DNA of 64,000 nucleotides from Strongylocentrotus purpuratus. Lineage: Eukaryota; Echinodermata; Echinoidea; Camarodonta; Strongylocentrotidae. The notes below the pieces were generated by a model. That model made no database searches. It had not been told where the DNA came from and saw only the letters and a list, made by a program, of their open reading frames with translations. Numbering within the stretch: the first letter of the stretch is position 1; the number at the start of each line of letters is the position of its first letter. The stretch is from contig NW_022145601.1 of assembly GCF_000002235.5 (NCBI RefSeq), forward strand, positions 2,306,016 through 2,370,015. The letters are read 5' to 3'. Made by a program: the position numbers and the translations under genes. Below, one piece after another: positions 22,114-32,882 of the stretch.

Positions 22114-23232
22114 TTTATTTTTCTTATTTCGACCCACTTTTTTGTTAGCAAAATTACTTTGAAATGGTTCAAACAAATGCTTTGATATTTGGCACACATA
22201 TGTATAGGCATATGGACAAAACACAGTAAGGTTTTAGACCTTGACCTTGACTGATGACGTCATCTAGGCGCCATTTTGTGAAATTTTCTGAAAATCATCT
22301 CATGATCATATCTTCAAAACCAAAAGGTATTTATCATTCATATTTATCATGATTAAGGTCAATATCAGTCCGGTCAATAGCAGGTCAAATAACGCGCGCG
22401 TGCGCGCACGTCCGCGCGTCAGTGCGCGCGCAAAAAATTAAAATGCTCAAAATCGTCTCAAATTTATTTTGCATACGTTTCAGGTCATTTTAAGCATTTT
22501 ATAAAAAATCGCGCGTACGAGCATGCGCGCGCGTTTTCGCGCGTTACACCATTACACAACATAGAATCGCCATTTACTTTTCTTTCATGATATTTCTCAT
22601 ATGTTTTCAAGGAATTTGAAACCATGTTTATCTCTTTATGACCATTAATAACAAGATGAGCGTCAATTCAAGATAAATGTCCGTGCGCGCGAGCTCTTTT
22701 AATACATAGCATATATGGGCAAAAACATGCCTATACAAAATCCATTATAGCTCTTTGGAATGAACCGTGACCTTCAATGTTTTTTTCATATTTAGATATG
22801 ATTCCATGTCTCATTTGGCCATTAAGTGTATCGTGACATCATCATAATGGCCTTGGAACTCAAAATACGAATTTGCATATAATGACGTCAGCATATTTAT
22901 GGACATTGATTGTATCTCTGTAAATATTGATCGATTTTCTTCCAAATTTCGACATGATGTAGCTGAGACAATTCTCTACAAGCTCAGTCCACATCATTTT
23001 TCATTTTGATAATGTCATCAGAGTGAAATTTTGATTAAAGGCCTCATGTCAGAAATTTCACAATTTGCGTGTTATGACTATAGAAGGTGAATTTCGTTGA
23101 CGTAATGAATCTACATGATATTGTAATCAAGAATTTTAAAGCAGTTTCTCGCTTATTTTTGCTCTATTTTTTTTTCAAATTTTAGTTTACCAGCCCACCT
23201 ATACTTGTTCCAAACAAGTATTATATGTCTAG
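22114..23232 (+). mobile_element. type-C body and 3' end without 5' hairpin (unit C)
   Basis: Starts directly after the preceding CTAG with TTTATTTTTCTTATTTCGAC. It carries the first landmark at 22,254 and the second at 22,834, and ends with CAGCCCACCTATACTTGTTC and CTAG at 23,229-23,232. A 5' hairpin is missing, so it arose by tandem duplication or is the distal part of an interrupted element. Confidence 0.65.
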
Positions 23233-24508
23233 TTTATTAAATATTTTATATTTTTCTTATTTCTAACCACTTTTTTGTTAGCAAGATAACTTGAAAATGG
23301 CTCGATCAAATGCCTTGAAATTTGGCACACATATGTATAGGCATATGTACAAAGCACAATAACGTTTTCAACATTGACCTTCACTGATTACGTCATCTAG
23401 GCGCCATTTTGTAAAAAACAACTCATGATCATATCTTCATAACCAAAAGCTATTTCTCATTCATATTTATCATGATCGAGGTCAATATCCGTCCGGTCAA
23501 TTTTAGGTCAAATAACGCGCACGTGCGCGTACGTCCGCGCGTCAATGCGCGCGCAAAATGTTAAAATGCTCAAAATCGTCTCAAAATCATTTTGCATACG
23601 TTTTAGGCCATTCTAAGCATTTTATAAAAAATCGCGCACGCACGCATGCGCGCGCGTTTTCGCGCGTCAAACTATTACACAACATAGAATCGCCATTTTT
23701 TTCTTTCATAATATTGCACATATTTTTACAATTAAATTGATACCATGTTTATCTCTTTATGACTATTAATAACGGAATGATCACCCGTTTAACATAAATT
23801 TCCGTGCGCGCGAGCTCTTGTAATACATATCATAAATGGGCAAAAAGATGCCTATACAAAATCCATTGTAGCTCTTTAGGATTCAAGGTGACCCCAATTT
23901 TTGTCTTCTTATTGTGATAGAATATGAATTGGAGATATGATTTCAAGTCTCATTTGACCCTTACTTTTCTCATGACGTCATCATAATGGCCTCCGAACTC
24001 ATAACTTCAATTTGCATATTATGATGTCAGCATATTTTTCAAAAATTGATTGCATCTCTGTAAATATTGATCGATTTTCTTCCAAATTTCGATATGTTCT
24101 AGCTGAGACAATTCATTACAAATGTAGTTTCAACATTTTTCATTTTTGACAAAGGAATCATGGCGTATTTTTGCGATTAAAGGAGGCATGTCAATTTTTC
24201 ACTTTTTGCGTGTATTCTCTATGGGACATGACTTTTTCTCAAAACTGGATTCTACATTCCCGTCTTTCGCGAGCGTTGTTTTAGCTTTGTTTACGCTGAG
24301 CTTTGAGTATGTTATAGCTGAGACAATAAGCTATCACAAGTGTGCCCTTTATTTTTCGATCAGATGCCGGGATCATGCTCATATCTCACTTGCAAAGAGG
24401 GATTTGAGAATTCCATTTTCCGTTTACGTGTATTCTCTATAGGAAATGTTTTGGTATATCGGTAACGCACTTGACTTTCGACCTCGAGGTCCCTGGTTCG
24501 AGTCCGGG
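23233..24508 (+). mobile_element. type-B-ended unit D, 5' part
   Basis: Body with landmarks at 23,391 and 23,972 and a tRNA-like module from 24,442 that is cut at GTCCGGG by the 5.86-kb element. The remainder resumes at 30,371. It has no 5' hairpin. Confidence 0.7.
24442..24508 (+). pseudogene. tRNA-like module copy 2, split by transposon
   Basis: GGAAATG through GGTTCGAGTCCGGG. The element inserted in the 3' strand of the T stem, so the acceptor 3' half (CGTCTCCA) is now 5.86 kb away at 30,371. Box A and box B remain contiguous, but the folded RNA and its terminator do not. Confidence 0.7.
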
Positions 24509-24789
24509 CCCAACTAACAATCGGACGTTTTCTGAACGTTCTAAAAAGGTTCCAAATTGGTTTCCTAAACGTTTTGTGAAAACGTTCTAAAGACGTCTAT
24601 TTGTGGTAGGTTTTGGACGTCTTTTGGAACGTTCCAACTGGACGTTTTTTGAACGTTTTCTAAACGTTTTTAGAACCAATAAAAAACCTTTTATAGATTT
24701 GCTTTTAAGTGCAAGGACCTGTAGAAAACCTGTCGGACATTTGGGACGTTTTTAAAACGTTTTAAGAACCTTAAAAACGTCCGGAAAAC

Positions 24790-25030
24790 CTTTTAGGAAC
24801 GTCTAGAACGTTTCCAGGACGTTTAAAGAACGTCTAGAACGTCCAAGAGAACCTTTTAAGAACGTGTAGAATGTACTGGAAACGTTTTGAAAACGTTCAG
24901 AAAACCTTTTACGAACGTCTAGAACGTCCTGGAAACGTTTTGAGAACGTTCAGAAAACCTTTTAAGAACGTCTAGAATGTCCTGGAAACGTTTTAAGAAC
25001 GTTCAGAAAAACTTTTGAGAACGTCCAATA
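24790..25030. repeat. 53-bp subterminal repeats
   Basis: AGAAAACCTTTTA-GAACGTCTAG recurs at about 24,848, 24,901, 24,954 and 25,007 (53-bp spacing) with CTGGAAACGTTTT between. These are probable transposase-binding arrays of the 5.86-kb element. A shorter ACGTT-rich region mirrors it at 30,140-30,355. Confidence 0.75.
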
Positions 25031-26054
25031 TACAGTGAATTTTTAATAAACGCTAGGTCACACATGTATTTGATTGATTTTATGAATTTATTATCAAACA
25101 TATTTACAAAATATGTACAAAGGCTTGGCAATACAGTACATCATGTATATTTCAAAAAGAGTATTGGTATTTCCCGAGGTGCCCCCGAAAGAACATACAA
25201 TTCTAATATTCAGAATAAATTGTTATTTGATCAATATCGATTCACAAACGGCTGAAATATCCATAAATATATTTTTATTCCAAATATTAAAAATGCTTGA
25301 AGACTACTTTGAAGAAAACAAATCTGAATAGTTCTTTAAAAAGCAATTGATATAGACATTATTTAATTATTATTTTAACAAACATTAAATGCAGAAATTG
25401 AAAGTAACGGGTCATTTTGAATAATAACAGGGGTTTTACTTGGCCGTTTGTAATTATTACTTTGCACCGTGATGGTGCAGGTTTTGGTTTTAAAGTTAAG
25501 TTTGACCAATACTAAACTATCCCTTTAAAACTATAGATACATAACACATGAACAATCTACAAATAAAACATAAGAAAATGATAGATGAGTTGAAGATATG
25601 CCTCATTAACTGGCAAATATGAATACTCATATAATGCACGGGTCTATGTCTCTATGAATATACAAGGCAAGATAAAATGAATACTTTGAATAGTGTCAAT
25701 AATTTGGCAGCACACATATAGCAACTTTGGTAACACACTTTATACAAGCAATTTGAGTTATTTACAGAACCTGGCAATTCATGCCAAAAAGATGCCCCAG
25801 CAAATGATTAAGAAATCTTTCTATAATAAGTCTTGATCTTTGGTAAAACCAAATAGTGGATTGAATTTTTTGAGTACTATATCAAATTCAATGTGAATAA
25901 CCGATTTAGCTATGTGCCTCCACCCAGGATTAGCTTCATCATCCGGTGCAAATTATAACTATTCAAAAGAGTACATGTATTTACTTTCTCATCAACTTCT
26001 ACAAGTGATAAAAATGTGACTATTTTAAGAAGTCACATTTCAAGTGAAAGTACG
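25031..26054. other. element interior, no gene recognised
   Basis: AT-rich interior of the 5.86-kb element. Two overlapping 63-72-residue frames at 25,064-25,331 lack any recognisable feature. Confidence 0.4.
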
Positions 26055-26425
26055 GCAAAAAAAAAAACAAGGAAACTACACTCGTTTCAGCTCTACAAAT
26101 TGGCAACACTGATGACACCAACTGTGAGTAGCTATCCATCAACTTTGTACTCAAAATTTCATATTTTCTAAATTTTCCTTAAAGTTACACATTTCCACAG
26201 CTTTTAATCAGAGTATGTACTATGTTCAGATTACTAATGACGAGTAGCTTTCTACACAACATGCTTTGACTATGGGGGTTAGAAAATGTGAAATTTTGTG
26301 TACAAAGTGAATTTAGAGCTACTCAAGATGTCATCAGCATTGTCAATTTGAATAGCTGAGAGTAATTTACTAGAAAATGTTTTAAAAAAAAGAGTAGTTT
26401 CCTTACCGAGTTTGCCCATTTCTTA
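26055..26425. repeat. imperfect palindrome
   Basis: GGCAAAAAAAAAAACAAGGA and AGTTTCCTTACCGAGTTTGC are outer blocks of an imperfect inverted repeat. Inner matches include CTGATGACACCAACTGTGAG against the complement of TACTCAAGATGTCATCAGCA. It is probably an old MITE. Confidence 0.4.
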
Positions 26426-26759
26426 TTTTTAATTTTGATTCAAATTTGTCTCCTTTGATTGCTCAGTGAAATTTCTAGGGTAGATTTCCCCTTTAAATCC
26501 GAGTAAAAAATTGTCCTTTTGATCGACCAAAGATTTAGTGGGCAGGTCAAGATTTCCCAGAAGCCTTGCATTGGACCTTGCATCTTACTTCAAATATAAA
26601 ATCAACACAAAACACATAAACAATCTACAAAAAGCTATTTACAATAAACTGATAGAAATGAGTTGATATGAATTATTAACAGGCAAATATAAATACTCAA
26701 ATTTAAGGGTCTATGAATATAGAAGACAAGGTTATAAGAGCGTTTGGCAGCACACACAT

Positions 26760-26939
26760 TGGCCCGAATTCACAAAGCAAGGTTTGAGCTCAGACCAAGG
26801 TTTGAGCTCAAACCTCCTTTTGTTTCGCCAAACCTCCTTTTGTTCTTTACAAACCAGGTTTGTAAAAAACGCGTAAACCGCGTCATATGACGTACGAAAC
26901 CAAGGTTTGAGCTCAAACCTCCTTTGTGAATTCGGGCCA
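26760..26939. mobile_element. 180-bp MITE
   Basis: TGGCCCGAATTCACAAAG and CTTTGTGAATTCGGGCCA are perfect 18-bp ends. GGTTTGAGCTCAAACCT-type palindromes repeat inside. The target duplication is unclear. Confidence 0.8.
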
Positions 26940-27162
26940 TCGGTTTCAGCATCCTTACAAAAAATAGTAAATTTACAGACCTATACAACTTTGTCTTGCA
27001 TTCTCAACAAGATGATGGCAATTCAATTCAAAAAGATGCACCAACAAAACTGTTATGTCGCTGATAAAGTTTCTCCATTATTAGCTGAAATGGTCAAATT
27101 TGGTTTCAATATGAGTTTTAGGATTTTTGCATTGCCCCTGAATGAAGGTATCTTAATCTACC

Positions 27163-27331
27163 TTGAATGAAAATTTGGTGTTCACTGGTTTGGTAAACGG
27201 CTCCCTCAGGTCTTCCACATCGACGGCCGCTCCCGATTTGGACAAAAGCAGTTTTTGTACCAACTGCGTCAGCTGCTGCTGCCCTTCCTCCAGCCTCTGC
27301 AGCGTACAGTGTGCCTGCACTTGAAAATTGC
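27163..27331 (-). pseudogene. decayed captured gene, exon c
   Basis: Follows a polypyrimidine tract and CAG acceptor (TTTCTTCTCAG|GC). In the phase set by the previous exon it reads SNFQVQAHCTLQRLEEGQQQ, then LTQLVQKLLLSKSGAAVDVE and FTKPVNTKFSFK, with no stop until after a possible donor AAG|GTAGAT. A short coiled-coil-like stretch is visible (LQRLEEGQQQLTQLVQKLLL). It may be the last exon (stop TAA at 27,153) or continue. By layout it resembles the linker before the C-terminal domain of DUF4806-type proteins, a weak inference. Confidence 0.45.
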
Positions 27332-27766
27332 CTGAGAAGAAAAAAAACAGACACATAAAATACATTATAATAACAGTTAAAGTCATTAAAAAGTTTGACA
27401 GCAAATTAATAGGATATTTTGGCGAGATATGTTTGATAGCTGAAAAATTTAGTCACTTCAGGAATATATCACCCAGCTTCAAAGACGACACCTGTGCAGC
27501 GCTTCCAACAAAGTATACATACTGTAAGGATTTAAAAGCGACTCTTCTGTAAAAAAACTATACCCATGCCTTGTTGATGAAATAAATTACATGTACGCCG
27601 AGATAATCTGCCTCTCTTATCCAATCCAACAGTATTTTAGTGTAGCAACTTAGTACAAATGGCAAATGTTGTTTTGTTAGTTTCTACGCTCTACAGTATA
27701 TGTTCTGATGATAAAAAAACCCATCAGAAACTTTTGTTTGTGAAATGCTATCTGAAAAAAACTTAC

Positions 27767-27927
27767 TTTCGAAACCCGAGCCCTTGCTGGAGTTGTGGGT
27801 TGGAACTGAAAAATGTGATGTGGACTTGGACTTCGCATTCAGTTTCGGCATTGGTATCTCTGCTGCCACAGCCTTAGTCGTTCCTCCGCGTACATGTTGT
27901 TTTCTTGGGTCCTAACCGATTCAAGAT
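27767..27927 (-). pseudogene. decayed captured gene, exon b
   Basis: Acceptor TGTTTTTCAG|AT and donor GAAA|GTAAGT are both good. Entering in phase 1 it reads DLESVRTQENNMYAEERLRL-WQQ, then must shift frame to EIPMPKLNAKSKSTSHFSVP-THNSSKGSGFE to reach the donor in phase 1. The length of 161 bp is one short of a multiple of 3, which fits a single-base deletion. Exon phases before and after agree once this is allowed. Confidence 0.5.
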
Positions 27928-28254
27928 CTGAAAAACAGAGACACATTGCAGATGTTAAAAGGGATATCAAGACATGACAAGAATTCTCATAAACTGAACA
28001 AACTTTTGGGTAATGCAAACTTCTTGTCCGAAATTTATGCCTAGATTACAAATTAATTTCCAGTTTTGCCGGAATGGTGCCACATCTATTAATCATCATT
28101 TTGCATGGCTGGGACACAAAGCAGGTCTAGCTATCCCAAATAAATTATCTTAGGTTTTCATCTGTTGGATTTTGAAGAAAACAAGAAATAAGATGTAAAT
28201 TATACGTCTCTGGCCGAACCAAGCACTACTAACCATCAAGAGACAAATACTTAC

Positions 28255-28399
28255 CAGCGTCAATTCCGGAATCACTAGAAGATTTGCTAAATCTCTGGGG
28301 AAGACGTCTCTTTCGCTTCTACATAGCATCATCTTCCGATACCAGGTTTGACGTGTCCTCTGCCTTCCTGGCGATGCTTTTGCGCTTTCACATAGTTGC
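28255..28399 (-). pseudogene. decayed captured gene, exon a
   Basis: Acceptor TTTACATACAG|GC and donor GACGCTG|GTAAGT. The phase consistent with exon b reads KRKSIARKAEDTSNLVSEDD, AM, stop, KRKRRLPQRFSKSSSDSGID. There is a TGA near the start and one internal TAG. The acidic-then-basic 'AEDTSNL-SEDD-KRKRR' stretch is typical of nuclear linker regions and resembles proteins of the DUF4806 group. The stops show that the copy is dead. Confidence 0.45.
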
Positions 28400-29286
28400 C
28401 TGTATGTAAAAATAAAACAAATCAATCCTTAAGTTATTAATCTACGTTATTGGAAATCAATTTCTTTAAATAATGTGTCATCTGAACTAAAAAGATTTTT
28501 TTTAAAGTGACGAAATTGAGAACAAGATAGGCCTATAGATCTAGGTCTCGATATTTCTAAAAAAAACAATATCCATACAAAAAAGGTGGTTTGGGGAGCT
28601 ATTTCAATTGCCTAAAAAACAAACCTGTTGTAATAGGGGGTGGGATAATATAAAGTTGCTAAATGGTGGTGGAGGGAAAAGCATGGAATGTTCCACTCCC
28701 ATGGGATTTTAAATGCTATTGAGGGAAGAGTAAATAAGTCGAGAAATGAGCTGGTAGTCGAGGGACGTATTTTCTTCACGAAATAGCATTTTAAATCCCG
28801 ATGGGAACTTTCCATGATTTTTCCAGACAGCAAAGTTAACAACTCAACTGTTTTAATCATCCGATTACCATGTAATGTAACGAGCCATGCGCACATACCC
28901 ACTCCATCAAAGAGTCCATGCTATTATGCGTATTGACCTCTAGCACTGCACTACGTGTTAATAGGCAGCATTTGCTCAAAAGGAATAGTCAATACACATA
29001 ATACACATATGAACTTATCATGCCGATGCGGCTGTAAGCAAATGTTGACAGTAGATCTAGATTTTCTAGATCTAGACAAACAATTTGAATTTCTAAATTG
29101 TTCTTTCTCACAAAATAACATCGGTAAGTTGAACAAATTGTATTTTATTAGACTACTGCTATTTAGGTGTCATCAATTGTCACTAAAGTACCGATTTTTA
29201 GTGAAAGAGTTTTGTACAGTGGTGTTTGAAATGTTGAGTATCAATAGCACAGCTTTTAATACACACAGCCAGAATAGTAATGCAGC

Positions 29287-29360
29287 TATGTATGCACTAA
29301 CTCCAAGAAGCTCCGACGCCGTTCGGCATCGGAGCTTCCTGGAGTTTATGTGTGCACATA
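29287..29360. repeat. 74-bp hairpin
   Basis: TATGTATGCACTAACTCC-AAGAAGCTCCGACGCC pairs with GGCATCGGAGCTTCCTGGAG-TTTATGTGTGCACATA over about 30 bp with a few bulges and a 4-nt loop (GTTC). The size and shape resemble a microRNA precursor, but it may be a tiny MITE. Confidence 0.4.
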
Positions 29361-29558
29361 CCCTAGCCTACCCAATTACCATACCAGTCAATGCAATGAA
29401 AGTTTCAACGGCCTGCACATGCGACATAGAGTCTGCCGTACTTTTAGTTTTAATGCAAAATTGCAAATAATCAATATTTTATTTCATTTTACATGCTTCA
29501 AAATCAATCAAACAAAGCTTAAATTCCTTACAGATATCAAAATGTTAAAATAACGCTT

Positions 29559-29700
29559 ACCTCGGTGTCGCAGTCTAACATATTATTTGAAATCTCGAAG
29601 TCACGTCATCAAGCAGTCAACTCGTCAGTCAGTTTAAAACACGCGGCATGCAGCTCTGGAGCGAGCTAGCGCGCCGCACCGGCCGTGCCGGATACGATTC
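29559..29700 (-). promoter_or_regulatory. possible first exon and promoter of the captured gene
   Basis: On the minus strand a donor GACACCGAG|GTAAGC lies at about 29,558. Upstream is a GC-rich stretch (GAGCGAGCTAGCGCGCCGCA region, 29,657-29,680) unlike the surrounding AT-rich DNA. This would suit a non-coding first exon of the decayed minus-strand gene. No coding sequence supports it. Confidence 0.25.
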
Positions 29701-29806
29701 ACTGACCTATACAGTGGTACGATTATATACGGTGCGTACGCACTTTGTATACACGTGGTTGAATGGAGCATAATAAATGATGTAGCGCGGTCGGACTGAT
29801 TGGGCT

Positions 29807-29832
29807 GGGGGGGGGGGGGGGGGGGGGGGGGG
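29807..29832. repeat. poly-G run of 26
   Basis: Twenty-six consecutive G inside the 5.86-kb element. A (CATCTG)4 microsatellite lies at about 29,887-29,910. At about 29,970-30,011 the sequence GGGGGCACGTGCCTCCC then ATCGCTACGCCAC looks like a hAT-end remnant. Confidence 0.8.
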
Positions 29833-30370
29833 CACAAACATTATGTGAGGGGGAGGGGTCACTCCTTATGTATTTCTTTTTTCTTCATCTGCATCTGCAT
29901 CTGCATCTGTCTGTGACGTACAATCACCAGCATCTGGTTGTCACCTTATGTTTTCTATTTTTTTCCTCAAAATTATTGGGGGCACGTGCCTCCCTACATC
30001 GCTACGCCACAGGAGTGCATCAGTTTCACATACCTCGACCCCCCCCCCATGCGTATGCATGTGGCCTAATTTCGCCAGCTGGTATTTTTTAAGAAATATT
30101 TATTTGGACATAAAAAATAAATTCAACAAAATACGTCTGAATAAAACGTTCTGTAAACGTTTTACAGGACCTATCCAAGAACGTTTAATTTGTAACGTCC
30201 AAAAAACGTTTTCTGAACGTCTTCAAAAGACCTAGCTCCGCAGCGAATGTAAAGTCCCAACTTAGACGTTATATAAACGTTTTTTAAACGTTTAATATGG
30301 ACGGAGACGTACGGAACCTGATACGAACGTTCTGTAAACGTTCTAAAAACGTTTTGTGTTTGCTGGGGGG

Positions 30371-30481
30371 CGTCTCCAACAATTTTTTTTTCTTCATTTT
30401 TTTTTCTTTTTTGACTTTTCAATGATCATAAAATTGAAAAGAGACCACCTAATTCGTCACCATGACGAATTCAATTTCTAG
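30371..30481 (+). mobile_element. unit D, 3' remainder
   Basis: Resumes CGTCTCCAAC after the 5.86-kb element, then a T-rich terminator stretch, AGAGACCACCTAATTCGTCA, hairpin and CTAG at 30,478-30,481. Confidence 0.75.
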
Positions 30482-30525
30482 TTGTTAAAATTGCCTTTAT
30501 TTTTATTTATTTATTATTTATTTAT

Positions 30526-31764
30526 CAGGTGGGCTGTATAACGTACAGACCACCTTATAATTTCGTTAGAATTGCCTTTATTTATTTATTATTAATTATT
30601 TATATATTTTTCTTATTTCTAACCACTTTTTTGTTGGCAAGATAACTTGGAAATGGCTCAATCAAATAATTTGAAATTTGGCACACATATGTATAGGCAT
30701 ATGTACAAAGCACAATAACGTTTTCAACATTGACCTTCACTGATGACGTCATCTAGGCGCCATTTTGTAAAATTTTACGAAAATCAACTCCTGATCATAT
30801 CTTCATAACCAAAAGGTATTTCTGATTCATATTTATCATGATCAGGGTCAATATCCGTCCGGTCAATTTCAGGTCAAATAACGCGAGCGTGCGCGTACGT
30901 CCGCGCGTCAATGCGCGCGTAAAATTTTGAAATGCTCAAAATCGTCTCAAAATCATTTTGCATACGTTTTAGGCCATTCTAAGCATTTTATAAAAAATCG
31001 CGCACACGCGCATACGCGCATGCGTGCGCGTTTTCGCGCGTCAAACTATTGCACAACGTAGAATCGCCATTTTTTTTCTTTCATAATATTCCACATATTT
31101 TACAAACAAATTGATAGCATGTTTATCTCTTTATGACTATTAATGACGGAATGATCGACCGTTAAACATAAATTTCCGTGCGCGCGAGCTCTTGTAATAC
31201 ATAGCATATATAGGCAAAAACATGCCTATGCAAAATCCATTGTAGCTCTTTAGGATGCAAGGAGACCCCAATTTGTTTTCATATTTTGATTGAGTATGAA
31301 TCGGAGATATGATTTCATGTCTCATTTGGCCCTCAATTAACTCATGACGTCATCATAATGGCCTCCGAACTCAAAATTTTAATTTGCATATTATGACGTC
31401 AGCATATTTTTGGAAAATTGATTATATCTTTGTAAAAAATTGATCAATTTTCTTCCAAATGTAGTTGCCACGATTTTTCATTTTGACAAAGGCATCATGA
31501 CGTATTTTTAGCGATTAAAGGAGGCATGTCAATTTGTCACATTTTGCGTGTATTCTCTATGGGACATGACTTTTTCTCAAAACTTGATTATACATTCCCG
31601 TCTTTCGCGAGCAATATCTACGTCGTTTTAGCTTCATTTACGCTGAACTTTGAGTATGATGTAGCTGAGACAATTAGCCATCTCAAATGTACCCTTCATT
31701 TTGTCTCATTTTTTTGTTGGATCAGCCCACCTATACTTGTTCCAAACAAGTATTACAAATCTAG
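30526..31764 (+). mobile_element. type-C element (unit B')
   Basis: Intact duplicate of unit B with 5' hairpin and 3' hairpin/CTAG, 1,239 bp. It supplies the TTAA empty site at about 31,138. Confidence 0.8.
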
Positions 31765-32882
31765 TTTATTTTTCTTATTTCGACCCACTTTTTTGTTAGC
31801 AAAATTACTTTGAAATGGTTCAAACAAATGCTTTGATATTTGGCACACATATGTATAGGCATATGGACAAAACACAGTAAGGTTTTAGACCTTGACCTTG
31901 ACTGATGACGTCATCTAGGCGCCATTTTGTGAAATTTTCTGAAAATCATCTCATGATCATATCTTCAAAACCAAAAGGTATTTATCATTCATATTTATCA
32001 TGATTAAGGTCAATATCAGTCCGGTCAATAGCAGGTCAAATAACGCGCGCGTGCGCGCACGTCCGCGCGTCAGTGCGCGCGCAAAAAATTAAAATGCTCA
32101 AAATCGTCTCAAATTTATTTTGCATACGTTTCAGGTCATTTTAAGCATTTTATAAAAAATCGCGCGTACGAGCATGCGCGCGCGTTTTCGCGCGTTACAT
32201 CATTACACAACATAGAATCGCCATTTACTTTTCTTTCATGATATTTCTCATATGTTTTCAAGGAATTTGAAACCATGTTTATCTCTTTATGACCATTAAT
32301 AACAAGATGAGCGTCAATTCAAGATAAATGTCCGTGCGCGCGAGCTCTTTTAATACATAGCATATATGGGCAAAAACATGCCTATACAAAATCCATTATA
32401 GCTCTTTGGAATGAACCGTGACCTTCAATGTTTTTTCATATTTAGATATGATTCCATGTCTCATTTGGCCATTAAGTGTATCGTGACATCATCATAATGG
32501 CCTTGGAACTCAAAATACGAATTTGCATATAATGACGTCAGCATATTTATGGACATTGATTGTATCTCTGTAAATATTGATCGATTTTCTTCCAAATTTC
32601 GACATGATGTAGCTGAGACAATTCTCTACAAGCTCAGTCCACATCATTTTTCATTTTGATAATGTCATCAGAGTGAAATTTTGATTAAAGGCCTCATGTC
32701 AGAAATTTCACAATTTGCGTGTTATGACTATAGAAGGTGAATTTCGTTGACGTAATGAATCTACATGATATTGTAATCAAGAATTTTAAAGCAGTTTCTC
32801 GCTTATTTTTGCTCTATTTTTTTTTCAAATTTTAGTTTACCAGCCCACCTATACTTGTTCCAAACAAGTATTATATGTCTAG
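31765..32882 (+). mobile_element. type-C unit C'
   Basis: Duplicate of 22,114-23,232 with the same missing 5' hairpin. CTAG is at 32,879-32,882. Confidence 0.75.

Larger units (their letters stand above)
20079..24272 (+). repeat. segmental duplication, copy 1
   Basis: From GTCTCCAAC after the tRNA-like module to about 24,272 the sequence is nearly identical to 30,368-33,916. Differences seen by eye are single bases, a 646-bp length difference accounted for by the TTAA element (20,844-21,492), and a short ATATTTTAT insertion near 23,231. It diverges at GCGAGC|GTTGTT against GCGAGC|AATATC. Confidence 0.9.
24506..30370. mobile_element. 5.86-kb TIR element with GGG target duplication
   Basis: Ends CCCAACTAACA (24,509) and TGTTTGCTGGG (to 30,367) are inverted repeats (CCCARCWAACA). 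GGG flanks both sides. Removing the element restores GTCCGGGCGTCTCC, which is seen intact in sister copies (for example near 59,992). Both subterminal regions are dense in ACGTTTT/AAAACGTT. The interior holds smaller MITEs and a decayed intron-containing gene on the minus strand. The superfamily is unresolved, and no transposase was recognised. Confidence 0.85.

Noticed and set aside
28955..29470. Longest single frame (171 residues, plus strand)
   Set aside because: No domain-like pattern. It overlaps a 74-bp hairpin and short palindromes, and composition looks non-coding. Opposite in strand to the decayed spliced gene.
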